This document shows positions 7,210 to 14,611 of a stretch of 24,485 nt of DNA, piece by piece. Source of the stretch: Bdellovibrionaceae bacterium UBA2339 (lineage in GTDB: Bacteria; Bdellovibrionota; Bdellovibrionia; Bdellovibrionales; JAMPXM01); contig DDUL01000045.1 in the NCBI GenBank assembly GCA_002344785.1, forward strand, positions 1-24,485, in the 5' to 3' direction. The number at the start of each line of letters is the position of its first letter. The first letter of the stretch is position 1. The notes beneath the pieces were generated by a model, which saw only the letters and a program-made list of their open reading frames with translations, was not told the origin of the DNA and did no database searches. Position numbers and translations under genes: made by a program.

Positions 7210-9024
7210 ATGAAATTCGTTTCGGAGCGCAAGCGCACACACTACGCCGGTCAACTTCGTCGAGAGCATGCGGGAAAAGATGTCGTGCTCATGGGTTGGG
7301 TCGATGGACGCCGAGATCACGGTGGCCTGGTCTTCATCGACCTTCGCGATCGCGAAGGCTTGGTGCAAGTCGTGCTGGATCCGAATCAAGCGGCCATGAG
7401 TATCGCCAAGGATTTGCGTGGTGAATATGTCGTCGCACTTGCGGGTCAAGTTCGCGAGCGGCCTCAAGGTATGCGCAATTCAAAGTTGCCGACCGGCGAG
7501 GTCGAAGTGATCGCCGAAGCGCTCGAGATTCTTTCCGAAGCCAAAACGCCGCCCTTTATGATCGACGACGAGCAAGTCGGCGAAAACTTGCGATTGAAGT
7601 ATCGCTACCTCGACATTCGTTCCGCGCGCTTGGGCGGTTTTCTACGAAAGCGACATGAGATTGTCCGTACCGTTCGCGACTTTTTCTCGAACGAAGGCTT
7701 CATCGAAGTGGAGACGCCCATTCTCTACAAATCCACTCCCGAAGGTGCGCGCGACTATTTGGTGCCTTCGCGAGTGAATCAAGGAACTTTCTACGCGCTC
7801 CCACAATCACCTCAGACACTCAAGCAGCTCTTGATGATTGGTGGCATGGATCGCTACTTCCAAATCGCCCGATGCTTTCGCGATGAAGACTTGCGCGCCG
7901 ATCGTCAGCCCGAGTTCTCGCAAATCGACGTCGAAATGAGCTTTGTCGATCAAGATGACATCATGGCCATCAATGAAAATCTCGCGAGATTGCTTTGGAA
8001 GAAGTATCACGGCGTTGAGCTCGGTCCCATCCCGCGAATGTCATTTGCGGAAGCCATGAATCGCTTTGGTTGCGACAAACCGGATCTTCGCTTTGGCCTC
8101 GAACTGCAAGATCTCACCAAGATTGCCGGTGGTACGGGCTTTAAAGTTTTCGACGATGTCATCGCGAAGCGGGGCGTGATCAAGGGCCTGGGTGTGGAGC
8201 AGGCGGGCGATCTATCGCGCGCGCAGATCGATAAGCTTGTGGATCTTGCCAAGAAGGCGGGGGCGAAAGGCTTGGTCTGGATCAAAACTGACGCCGAAGG
8301 TAAGCTCACGTCCGCCGTTTCTAAAGCACTTCCCGAAGCAAAGCTTCGCGAGATTCACCAAAGCTTGTGTCCAAGCGGACGAGGCCTGTCGTTGATTGTC
8401 GCCGACACCTTCGACACAGCTTGCGCCGCACTTTCCAGCCTGCGTCTGCATTTCGGTCGCGAGCTGAAGTTGATCGATGAGTCCCAAGATCGGTTTGTTT
8501 GGATCGTCGATTTTCCGCTCTTCGAATACGACGCAGAAGGTGGTCGCTGGGCCGCGCGACACCATCCTTTCACCTCACCGCAAAACCATCACATGGAGTA
8601 TTTGCTGAAGGGCGAAGACTCCCGCTATGGCGAAATTTTGGCAAAGGCCTACGACTTGGTCTGCAACGGTCACGAATTGGGTGGCGGCTCGGTGCGAATT
8701 CATCGAGGCGACTTGCAAGCGGCCATGTTCAAAGCTCTGGGCTTCTCGCTTGAAGATGCGAAGGCGAAATTTGGCTTTTTCATGGAGGCCCTGACTTACG
8801 GCACACCTCCGCACGCCGGGATCGCTTGGGGCGTGGATCGTTTGACCATGATCTTGTGTGATACGGATGCGATTCGGGACGTGATTGCTTTCCCCAAAAC
8901 GGCGAAGGCGACAGACTTGATGGCGGACTCGCCGTCGACAGTGTCGCGGGATCAGTTGATCGAACTGGGGATTCGCCTCGCGCCCGGAGTTGGCGAGACT
9001 CAAGCTCCCAAAGCTGAGCTTTGA
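7210..9024 (+). CDS. aspS: Aspartyl-tRNA synthetase, probably non-discriminating (Asp/Asn)
   Basis: Charges tRNA with aspartate in the cytoplasm. The protein has 604 residues, the normal length for bacterial-type AspRS. It has an N-terminal OB-fold anticodon-binding domain (1 to about 110), class II motif 2 with FRDEDLRADRQPEFSQIDVE (from about 221), the bacterial GAD insert (about 290-410) and motif 3 GIAWGVDRL (about 537-545). His37 in RRDHGG and Gly87 in RPQGMRN correspond to His31 and Gly83 of the non-discriminating Pseudomonas aeruginosa enzyme, rather than Leu30 and Lys82 of Escherichia coli. It would thus also make Asp-tRNA(Asn), to be amidated by GatCAB. The ATG has AGGTGAAG upstream. 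A small membrane protein gene follows directly. Confidence 0.98.
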   Translation: MKFVSERKRTHYAGQLRREHAGKDVVLMGWVDGRRDHGGLVFIDLRDREGLVQVVLDPNQAAMSIAKDLRGEYVVALAGQVRERPQGMRNSKLPTGEVEVIAEALEILSEAKTPPFMIDDEQVGENLRLKYRYLDIRSARLGGFLRKRHEIVRTVRDFFSNEGFIEVETPILYKSTPEGARDYLVPSRVNQGTFYALPQSPQTLKQLLMIGGMDRYFQIARCFRDEDLRADRQPEFSQIDVEMSFVDQDDIMAINENLARLLWKKYHGVELGPIPRMSFAEAMNRFGCDKPDLRFGLELQDLTKIAGGTGFKVFDDVIAKRGVIKGLGVEQAGDLSRAQIDKLVDLAKKAGAKGLVWIKTDAEGKLTSAVSKALPEAKLREIHQSLCPSGRGLSLIVADTFDTACAALSSLRLHFGRELKLIDESQDRFVWIVDFPLFEYDAEGGRWAARHHPFTSPQNHHMEYLLKGEDSRYGEILAKAYDLVCNGHELGGGSVRIHRGDLQAAMFKALGFSLEDAKAKFGFFMEALTYGTPPHAGIAWGVDRLTMILCDTDAIRDVIAFPKTAKATDLMADSPSTVSRDQLIELGIRLAPGVGETQAPKAEL

Positions 9025-9038
9025 TTCGTGTGCCGAGT

Positions 9039-9416
9039 ATGACCTCGTTCTGGAAGATCGAGACCAATGGCCGAGTCGAGGTTTCGCGCGCCGAAGTCGA
9101 GCCAATCAGCGACACCATGAGGTGGCGGCGCACACTGCAAGCCAGTGTGGCCTTCGCCATCGCGAGTCTAGTGTCGATTTTGATTCCGATTGCGCATTTT
9201 CTCCTGACGCCGGGCTTTGCGCTTGCGGCCCTTGTCGTGTTCTTCAAACGCTCGCGCGAAGGCTATCGGCTTGATCTTGCTGCCGAGACCTGCCGTGTTT
9301 GCGGACAAGGCTTCGTTGAACGTCAGATCTTCGCGGGCCAAGGGCGGTTCAAACTCTTTTGCTACTCCTGCCGCACAGAAGCCTACCTGCTGTCGCCCGA
9401 TCCGACTTCGGTCTAG
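9039..9416 (+). CDS. Small membrane protein with C-terminal zinc-ribbon-like cysteines
   Basis: An unrecognised protein of 125 residues. After a short polar N-terminus come two closely spaced hydrophobic segments (roughly residues 31-70, including SVAFAIASLVSILIPIAHF and FALAALVVFF), then a charged stretch and two CxxC pairs (CRVCG and CYSC) about 20 residues apart, which suggest a small zinc-binding module, probably cytoplasmic. The start is uncertain: the frame is also open from a TTG at 9021 that overlaps the aspS stop and a GTG at 9030; neither has a clear ribosome site, so I used the ATG. It is on the same strand 14 bases after aspS and is likely co-transcribed. No function is assigned. 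Confidence 0.65.
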   Translation: MTSFWKIETNGRVEVSRAEVEPISDTMRWRRTLQASVAFAIASLVSILIPIAHFLLTPGFALAALVVFFKRSREGYRLDLAAETCRVCGQGFVERQIFAGQGRFKLFCYSCRTEAYLLSPDPTSV

Positions 9417-9441
9417 TTCTTTGCGGCATCGGCGCAATGTC

Positions 9442-9468
9442 TAAAGATGAGACACAATTCGCCGATAC
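9442..9468 (+). promoter_or_regulatory. Sigma-28 (FliA) promoter
   Basis: TAAAGATG (9442-9449), an 11-base spacer, then GCCGATAC (9461-9468). The FliA consensus is TAAAGTTT-N11-GCCGATAA, so the match is 13 of 16 bases with exact spacing. Transcription would start near 9475-9478 and read into the gene at 9523. The same window encodes FliA. Confidence 0.75.
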
Positions 9469-9522
9469 GAAGGATAGAGCACCGCAGAGGATCTGCGGCC
9501 CTCAGCCGACAGGAGGTTGGCC

Positions 9523-10086
9523 ATGGAAAAGATTAGCGGCATTGTGCCCAGTTCCGCGCGAACGAAGGCCGTCGACCTAAGAGATGCGCCGCCCATTCGA
9601 CCGGGAGCTCCCGGCTTCGGACGCCCAGAGGGTGTGTCCTCCTTACGCGAAGCTCGCATAGGCGAAACCGCAGCTCGTGCGGCGGAAATCTCCCGAGATC
9701 ATTTGAGCTGGCGAACAAAAGACCAAAAGCAGGCTGCTATGGCCCGCGAAATTTCCGAAAGATTTTTCCGCAAAGCTACCGCTCCGGCTGCGCAGGAGGT
9801 TGTTGTGGATCAAGATTTCAATTATCGACTCGATCAAAGCAGGGCTTCGAAGCCCGCGGGCTTCAAGATGGATCGTCTCGAAGAGTTTCAGCGCACGCAA
9901 ATGGAAGGCGGTTTGAATCCCGAGGCGATGGAAGACATCATGCCTCCGGCGATTCTCATGCCGGCTTCGACAACGGACTTCTCTGAGCCGCTCGCGGTGC
10001 GAGCTGAGCAGGTCAGTGCCGAGGTCGCAGAACCGACTTCGCCCGCGCTTGTTCCCAAAGGAACTTACCTCAACGTTTCAGCTTGA
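9523..10086 (+). CDS. Unrecognised 187-residue protein under a sigma-28 promoter
   Basis: I do not recognise a domain. The protein starts MEKISGIVPSSARTKAVDLR, has no signal peptide or membrane helix, and is rich in Ala, Arg, Glu and Pro. The middle (SWRTKDQKQAAMAREISERF) looks helical; the C-terminal third is Pro/Ala/Glu-rich and probably flexible. The ATG at 9523 has a perfect AGGAGG six bases upstream (9511-9516); an in-frame TTG at 9517 is too close to it. The near-consensus FliA promoter at 9442-9468 predicts expression with late flagellar genes, so a role in flagellum assembly, anchoring, sheath or chemotaxis is a reasonable inference. The last 9 bases overlap the 3' end of the convergent ATPase gene. 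Confidence 0.85.
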   Translation: MEKISGIVPSSARTKAVDLRDAPPIRPGAPGFGRPEGVSSLREARIGETAARAAEISRDHLSWRTKDQKQAAMAREISERFFRKATAPAAQEVVVDQDFNYRLDQSRASKPAGFKMDRLEEFQRTQMEGGLNPEAMEDIMPPAILMPASTTDFSEPLAVRAEQVSAEVAEPTSPALVPKGTYLNVSA

Positions 10087-11313
10087 GCGTTGGTAAATTG
10101 AAGTGAGGCAAAAGCCTCGATCTTCCAAAGAGGCGATTCGATGAATAGCATCGAGTCGCCTTTTGCCGTTTTCATCGCGACTCACCTGAATCAGGGCCTG
10201 AACGCTTTGTGCAATCAATTGCCGCACCGTCGAGTTTGACCATTGTGGCGCACCCATTTGCACAAGCATCTCAAGTCGCATGAGACCTTCTTGCGCGGTC
10301 CGAGCATGTAATGTGCCCCACGAGCCACGATGCCCCGTCGCCAGCGCCATCAAAAGATCCTTGGCTTCGCCGCCGCGCACTTCGCCCAATATGATTCGAT
10401 CGGGTCGCATGCGAAGGCTCTGTCGGAGCAGCGCTTCGAGGGGAATCACAAGTTCATCATCCAGGCTTTGATCCTTGGCCAAAAGCTTTACGCTGAGTGG
10501 ATTCGGTGGCGTGATTTCGTCGGCATCTTCGAGAATGAGCATGCGTTCGTCGCCTTGGGCCTCGGCCAGAAGAGCGCTTAAGACCGATGTTTTTCCGCTG
10601 CTTGTGCCGCCCAAGATCAAGACATTCTGATGTTCGCGCACCAGTCGAGTGAGGGCGCTATGAACGACGAGCCGATCTCGCTCGGGGACCCAGTCATTTG
10701 TAAAGAGCTCTTGGAGAGTCCAAGCCTGAGGGCGAACGCGACGCAAAGACAGTTGGCCTTGTCCTTGGGCGATAGGTGGACCGACACGGTGAACACGGAA
10801 GTCACGCCAGCGGCCGTCGGCGTAGGGTTTGCGAAAGTCGACTTTTGCTCCGGAGTCGCGAGCGAGGCGATGCAAGAAGTTGCGATACGTCAGCTCAGAG
10901 TAAAATCTGTCGTGGTGTTGAAACCAACGGCCGTGGCGTTCAACCCAGATTTGCTCAGGAGAATTGATGACGATTTCCGTAAGACTTTGGTCATCGAGAA
11001 GTTGAGCGATTGGTCCCCAGCCTAAGACTTCCTCCGAGACGCGCAGCTTGGCTTCCGTACTGAGGCCGATGAGATGGGCTTCGATCCTCCGAGCGAAATG
11101 CGTATCAGTTCCTTGCCACTGTCCTTCATGAACTGGCAGATGCTTTCCATAGGGCTGTTCGGCAAGTGTCGCGAGCGCTGCCGCCACAATTTGATTGAGA
11201 GCGGATTGATTTCCTAAGGTCGCGGCAACCTCTCTTTCCGAAGGCAAGTTTGTGACTGGCATCTTCGAGGTCAAAGTTGGTGGCGCGGCTCGAAGTTCAA
11301 TTGATGAAATCAT
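10078..11313 (-). CDS. cpaF: CpaF/TadA-type secretion ATPase of the Flp/Tad pilus
   Basis: Hexameric cytoplasmic ATPase that powers assembly of Tad pili. The protein has 411 residues. Visible are the N-terminal helical domain, then LLDDQSLTEIVINSPEQIWV (typical of CpaF), Walker A GGTSSGKTS (about 235-243), Asp box LEDADEI (about 261-267), Walker B RIILGEVRG (about 306-314) and His box GHRGSWGTLHA (about 327-337). In the His box Arg replaces the usual Asp of GHDGS. The ATG forms an ATGA overlap with the stop of the secretin gene, so the two are translationally coupled. TadB/TadC platform genes, which normally follow, are absent; the next gene is convergent and overlaps by 9 bp. Confidence 0.93.
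   Translation of the reverse strand: MISSIELRAAPPTLTSKMPVTNLPSEREVAATLGNQSALNQIVAAALATLAEQPYGKHLPVHEGQWQGTDTHFARRIEAHLIGLSTEAKLRVSEEVLGWGPIAQLLDDQSLTEIVINSPEQIWVERHGRWFQHHDRFYSELTYRNFLHRLARDSGAKVDFRKPYADGRWRDFRVHRVGPPIAQGQGQLSLRRVRPQAWTLQELFTNDWVPERDRLVVHSALTRLVREHQNVLILGGTSSGKTSVLSALLAEAQGDERMLILEDADEITPPNPLSVKLLAKDQSLDDELVIPLEALLRQSLRMRPDRIILGEVRGGEAKDLLMALATGHRGSWGTLHARTAQEGLMRLEMLVQMGAPQWSNSTVRQLIAQSVQALIQVSRDENGKRRLDAIHRIASLEDRGFCLTSIYQRSS
10131..10164 (+). terminator. Intrinsic terminator lying inside the opposing gene
   Basis: AGGCGATTCGATG (10131-10143) pairs with CATCGAGTCGCCT (10149-10161) over 13 bp with one G-U pair; the loop is AATAG and TTTT follows at 10161-10164. A smaller perfect hairpin GAGGC-AAAA-GCCTC precedes it at 10105-10118. 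Both lie within the last 80 bases of the ATPase gene coded on the - strand. Confidence 0.7.
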
Positions 11314-12833
11314 CGGCGCACCCTGAGGCGAGAATGTTGTGTGGCAAGCTTTGCGCGATCTCGGGGCATTTTGAGCAGGGGAGCCTCAGGATTCGGAGAG
11401 TCGCCCGAGGCGGGTGAAGACGCCGAGTCTTCCGTAATCACTTCGGGTGAAACGAAGATCACGAGCTCGGATTCACGTTGAGTAAAGTCCCGGCTCGAGA
11501 ACAATGAGCCAAGAATGGGCAGGCTTTGCAGGCCCGGCCAGCCGTGGCGTGAATTTCCGCGATCGCGACGAAAGAGACCTGAAAGCACCAGCGTGCCGGC
11601 CCTTTGCAGATTGAACTCCGTATTCACTCGATGCGAAGTCAGACCGGGAAGTCCATCCGTACTGACCGAGGTATCAAGTTCCGAGATCTCAGTTCCCAAC
11701 TTGATCTTGAGTCGCCCTTGGGCATCAGCGACGGGTTGAATCTCCAAGCCGATTCCATAGCGCTTCCATTCGACTTGTGCGCTTCGCTCGCTCACGAGCC
11801 TGAGCGGAATTTCACCTCCTGCAAAGAACTGCGCGCGGCCTCCGGAGCGACAAAGTAATGTTGGCGCGGCCAGCATTTTGGCTTCGCCTTGGTCCTCAAA
11901 GAACTCAATTTGCGCCTGCAGCTGGCCAGAGGGTCCCGTTGAAGGCGCAAGTGTGGGAAGTAAATCGAAGCTGAGGGCCTTTGGCGGACGAATGCCCATA
12001 CGCCGCATGCTGGACTTTCTGAGCTCAGTGACGCGAATCTGTGTTCGGATCATCGGCTCGAGACCAACCACACCGGAGCTGACTCGCAACTCCACACCAA
12101 GGTGGCCGAGAATTTGCCGTTCTTGAGCGCGCGTCTTTTTGAACTGTTCCGGCGAAAGAAGCGCTGTCCAGCCACCTGACCTGAGATCGAAACTCAGTCC
12201 CGACCAACCGCGCGCCGCGAGATCACGTCGCAGCTCGGATTCAACCTCATTTCGAATCTCTGCGGAGATCTGCGCTCGCATGAGCCATTGATAGTCCATG
12301 CGGCGAGCCAGCAGAGTGAGCTCGCGCCAAATGCCGATGTCTTGAAGTTCTCCGCCGACAATCAATTGCGGTAGCGCGTCCGTCTCCAAATGGAGATTTG
12401 GCCAAAGCTTTAGTTGTTCGACGAGCTTCTTTGCGCCACGAGCTTGGGCTTTGGGGAGAATCCAAATCCGCCAAGGCTTTTGATTTGCGCCAAAGCGAAG
12501 AATCGCTGAGCCCAGTTTCTTGCCGGTTAAGACGATGCCGTCTTGAAGCGACTTCGCTCGAACGACTTCGCCATGCGAGATGTGAATTTCGCGGCTTGCG
12601 CCGAGTTGCGAGGCTTCGATGTGAAGGCTTTCGCCGATCGCCAAGATTCGTGGATCTGTCGAATTAGAGGCCTCAGCTGCGAGTTGTGCGTGGGCGAGTT
12701 CGCGCGGCCAAAACGTCCCCAACGTCGCGTGCATTGTCAAAATGAAGAGAATCAGGTCCGCGGCTCGCAGGCCGAGATCCAGAGTCGGTTTTGAACGAAC
12801 GGACGAGTGATCTCTGGAGCAAAAGGTGTTCAC
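11310..12833 (-). CDS. cpaC: CpaC/RcpA-type secretin of the Flp/Tad pilus
   Basis: Outer-membrane secretin ring through which the pilus is extruded. The product has 507 residues with an N-terminal export signal (hydrophobic LILFILTMHATLGTF, then ELAHAQ). It has a pilus-type N-terminal domain (IHISHGEVVRAKSLQDGIVL, GKKLGSAILRFG) and a C-terminal secretin domain with GRAQFFAGGEIPLRL, WKRYGIGLEIQPVAD, RAGTLVLSGLFRRD and SLPILGSLFSSRDF ending in ELVIFVSPEVI. The frame is open to a GTG at 12857, but GTG at 12833 has GAGGAG five to six bases upstream and gives the more normal signal peptide, so I use it. The stop overlaps cpaF by 4 bp. Strong hairpins separate it from the kinase gene upstream. Confidence 0.9.
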   Translation of the reverse strand: MNTFCSRDHSSVRSKPTLDLGLRAADLILFILTMHATLGTFWPRELAHAQLAAEASNSTDPRILAIGESLHIEASQLGASREIHISHGEVVRAKSLQDGIVLTGKKLGSAILRFGANQKPWRIWILPKAQARGAKKLVEQLKLWPNLHLETDALPQLIVGGELQDIGIWRELTLLARRMDYQWLMRAQISAEIRNEVESELRRDLAARGWSGLSFDLRSGGWTALLSPEQFKKTRAQERQILGHLGVELRVSSGVVGLEPMIRTQIRVTELRKSSMRRMGIRPPKALSFDLLPTLAPSTGPSGQLQAQIEFFEDQGEAKMLAAPTLLCRSGGRAQFFAGGEIPLRLVSERSAQVEWKRYGIGLEIQPVADAQGRLKIKLGTEISELDTSVSTDGLPGLTSHRVNTEFNLQRAGTLVLSGLFRRDRGNSRHGWPGLQSLPILGSLFSSRDFTQRESELVIFVSPEVITEDSASSPASGDSPNPEAPLLKMPRDRAKLATQHSRLRVRR

Positions 12834-12915
12834 GACTTCTCCTCGGTTCGGCGACACGGGAATTGAAAGCAGGCTCAGGCCGCACGAGGTGAAGCAAAGT
12901 CATATCCACGGGCAA

Positions 12916-12957
12916 GCTCAGCGGAGCGCTGAGCGCGTGTCCGGCGTCCGGCGCGCT
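12916..12957 (-). terminator. GC-rich hairpins between kinase and secretin genes
   Basis: GCTCAGCG (12916-12923) and CGCTGAGC (12927-12934) form a perfect 8-bp stem with a 3-base loop. A second, overlapping stem is AGCGCG (12932-12937) with CGCGCT (12952-12957), and CCGG-CGT-CCGG lies within its loop. The two stems compete for the shared bases 12932-12934. No long T-run follows, so termination of the kinase transcript is plausible but unproven; attenuation is an alternative. Confidence 0.4.
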
Positions 12958-13007
12958 GAGGTTGGCGCTCGGACATTGCGTTTGTATGCACTTGGAAGTG
13001 ACTTGAT

Positions 13008-14144
13008 TTACGGCGTGGAGACGATCTCGGGATCAAGGCTGACTTGAAAGCTCACTTGCACTTCATCGCCAGTGGCCGCAAAGCGAAGTTGAGAGTGATG
13101 CAGTTTCAAAAGGGCGTGGCAAATGCTGAGGCCAAGACCATTGCCCGTAGAATGGTTCAATGAGTTCTCGTTGAGCGTAAAGGGCTTCAGCAGCTGCTTC
13201 ACACGATGGTCGTCGATCTTTGGACTCGTCTTGGCGAGGTTTGTGATGGCGACTTCATATAGACCGCCCGCGACACTTCGTCCTGCAATGCTCACGCGTG
13301 TTTGTTTATCGGCGAACTTCGCGGCGTTGTGCAGAAGGCGTCGAAGGACGTTGCGGAGCACGCGCTCATCGCCGATGACTTTTTGGTTCTCGATTTGAAA
13401 GTCAAAGTCGACATGTCGATTCGTCGCCAACTGCTGAATGCTTTCGGTGATGATTTCACGTGTGAAAAGCGTGGGCGTCGATAGGCTCTTTAAGTCGAGC
13501 TTCGTTTGCTGAGTCTCCGCCGAGACCAATTCAAGCGCATCATTGATCATGTCTTGGAGGCGATGCGCGGCTTGCTTGATCCGCGACAAAAAGCGCTGTT
13601 GATCTTCATCGAGTTTGGTCTCGGCCAAGAGGTCCGCAAAGCTGAGCATCGCCGTGAGAGGCGTCTTGAGTTCGTGATTCACCAGCACCATGAATTGGTT
13701 TTTGGCTTGATCGAGAGTTTGCAGCTCCTCAAGGGCCTCTTGGAGGCGTTGATTTTTCACCACCAGCTCTTGTCCGAGCTCGAATCTCTCAACGGCCTTA
13801 TCGACGGCATTGACCAAGTCGACGGGGTCCCAAGGCTTACTCACGTAGCGATAAATGCGGCCGCTATTGATGGCCTCAACAACGACTTCAATATCGGCAA
13901 AGCCCGTGAGCAAAATACGAATCGCATCCGGGTGCGACTTCAGCGACTTCGAGAGGAACTCGACGCCCGTCATCTGCGGCATGCGTTGATCGCTGATGAT
14001 GACGGTCACTCGATTTTGGTCGAGGAGCTTGAGCGCTTCTTGCCCCGAGGTGGCTTTGAGCACCTGGTACTTGGCGCGAAAAAGTCTTTCGAGCGCGTCG
14101 ACATTGTCGGCTTCATCATCGACACAAAGAATAGCGTGTTTCAT
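13008..14144 (-). CDS. Receiver-histidine kinase hybrid (REC-HisKA-HATPase)
   Basis: A cytoplasmic signalling protein of 378 residues. The N-terminal receiver has the acidic pair D9/D10 (CVDDE), phospho-acceptor D52 (IISDQRMP), T80 (LLTGF) and K103 (VSKPW); its sequence is close to receivers of RpfG-type regulators. A short helical linker leads to the HisKA domain with H157 in NHELKTPL, then the ATPase domain with an N box near LRRLLHNAAKFA and a G box GNGLGLSI. There is no membrane segment or sensor domain, so the receiver is probably the input. The start is uncertain: ATG at 14144 (weak GGA upstream) or ATG at 14153, neither with a good ribosome site. It lies between the secretin gene and the repetitive-protein gene, transcribed away from the latter, which suggests it may control one of them. 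Confidence 0.93.
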   Translation of the reverse strand: MKHAILCVDDEADNVDALERLFRAKYQVLKATSGQEALKLLDQNRVTVIISDQRMPQMTGVEFLSKSLKSHPDAIRILLTGFADIEVVVEAINSGRIYRYVSKPWDPVDLVNAVDKAVERFELGQELVVKNQRLQEALEELQTLDQAKNQFMVLVNHELKTPLTAMLSFADLLAETKLDEDQQRFLSRIKQAAHRLQDMINDALELVSAETQQTKLDLKSLSTPTLFTREIITESIQQLATNRHVDFDFQIENQKVIGDERVLRNVLRRLLHNAAKFADKQTRVSIAGRSVAGGLYEVAITNLAKTSPKIDDHRVKQLLKPFTLNENSLNHSTGNGLGLSICHALLKLHHSQLRFAATGDEVQVSFQVSLDPEIVSTP

Positions 14145-14191
14145 CAATTCCATTTCAGTGTAGAATTTTAAGAGAGTGAGGAGCAACCGCG

Positions 14192-14440
14192 ATGAAGTCG
14201 GGTTGTGTCTTCAGAGTTGCACGTGCCGGAAACGGGAAGTGCAACGTTGTTGGGAGTCCTCTTGCTAGGGGGATTCGCGTTTGGGCATCCAAGGAGGGAC
14301 TGCCGAATCGAAGATCCGCGTTCAGGAGATTGCGGAATCGAGGCGCGCTCAGGACGGGCCATCGATCCAAGTCTCAGCGGTCTTCGGCACTGTTCCGACC
14401 GACCTTGGTCATGTCTAAACTTTCGACACCCCTGGCTTGA
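14192..14440 (+). CDS. Doubtful small open frame or remnant of an exported protein gene
   Basis: The ATG is preceded by GAGGAG eight bases away, a good ribosome site, but the 82-residue product is rich in Arg and Ser and does not look like a natural protein. The +1 frame over the same bases (from GTG at 14205, open to 14489) carries a hydrophobic stretch TLLGVLLLGGFAFGH that would suit a signal peptide. A frameshifted remnant of a small secreted-protein gene, a leader peptide, or chance are all possible. Confidence 0.2.
   Translation: MKSGCVFRVARAGNGKCNVVGSPLARGIRVWASKEGLPNRRSAFRRLRNRGALRTGHRSKSQRSSALFRPTLVMSKLSTPLA
14216..14245 (+). ncRNA. Candidate structured leader hairpin with GNRA tetraloop
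   Basis: GTTGCAC (14216-14222) pairs with GTGCAAC (14239-14245). Inside, after a small symmetrical internal loop (GTG/GAA), CCG pairs with CGG around GAAA, a GNRA tetraloop. The layout is that of a stable RNA element on the + strand. A role as cis-regulatory leader of the downstream gene is inference. Confidence 0.4.
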
Positions 14441-14611
14441 GGTCGCGATACGGCGAGTTCGCCTCCATGTTCGGCCTAAGGCTCAGTAAAAACTGGACTT
14501 CAGGCGAGGAGAGTTCAAGTCGGTTCGCGGATGTGTCGATACGGTACATGAGGAAGTGTTTTGAAGGCTCGAGTCCGCTCGAGATCATTCAAAGCGTTCG
14601 AGGGAGACGAC

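Larger units (their letters stand above)
14154..14611 (+). other. Long leader region of the repetitive-protein gene
   Basis: About 458 bases without a secure gene. It contains a GNRA-capped hairpin (14216-14245) and near-complementary segments between about 14310 and 14350. There is also a small open frame with a good ribosome site (14192-14440) and a CTCGAG-TCCG-CTCGAG hairpin (14568-14583) shortly before the start of the next gene. No clear sigma-70 or sigma-28 promoter could be assigned. Confidence 0.5.

Noticed and set aside
8575..9247. Antisense frames opposite the end of aspS and the zinc-ribbon gene
   Set aside because: Both overlap genes with clear family motifs or membrane and Cys patterns and have no start signals.
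14205..14285. VPETGS followed by a hydrophobic stretch and RR, resembling a PEP-CTERM-type sorting signal
   Set aside because: A stop codon lies just upstream so no protein precedes it, and the frame continues long after the Arg pair, unlike a C-terminal sorting signal.
14416..14450. Possible second sigma-28 promoter
   Set aside because: TAAACTTT resembles a -35 element, but the bases at the correct 11-base spacing do not match GCCGATAA; a GCGATAC occurs only much further downstream.
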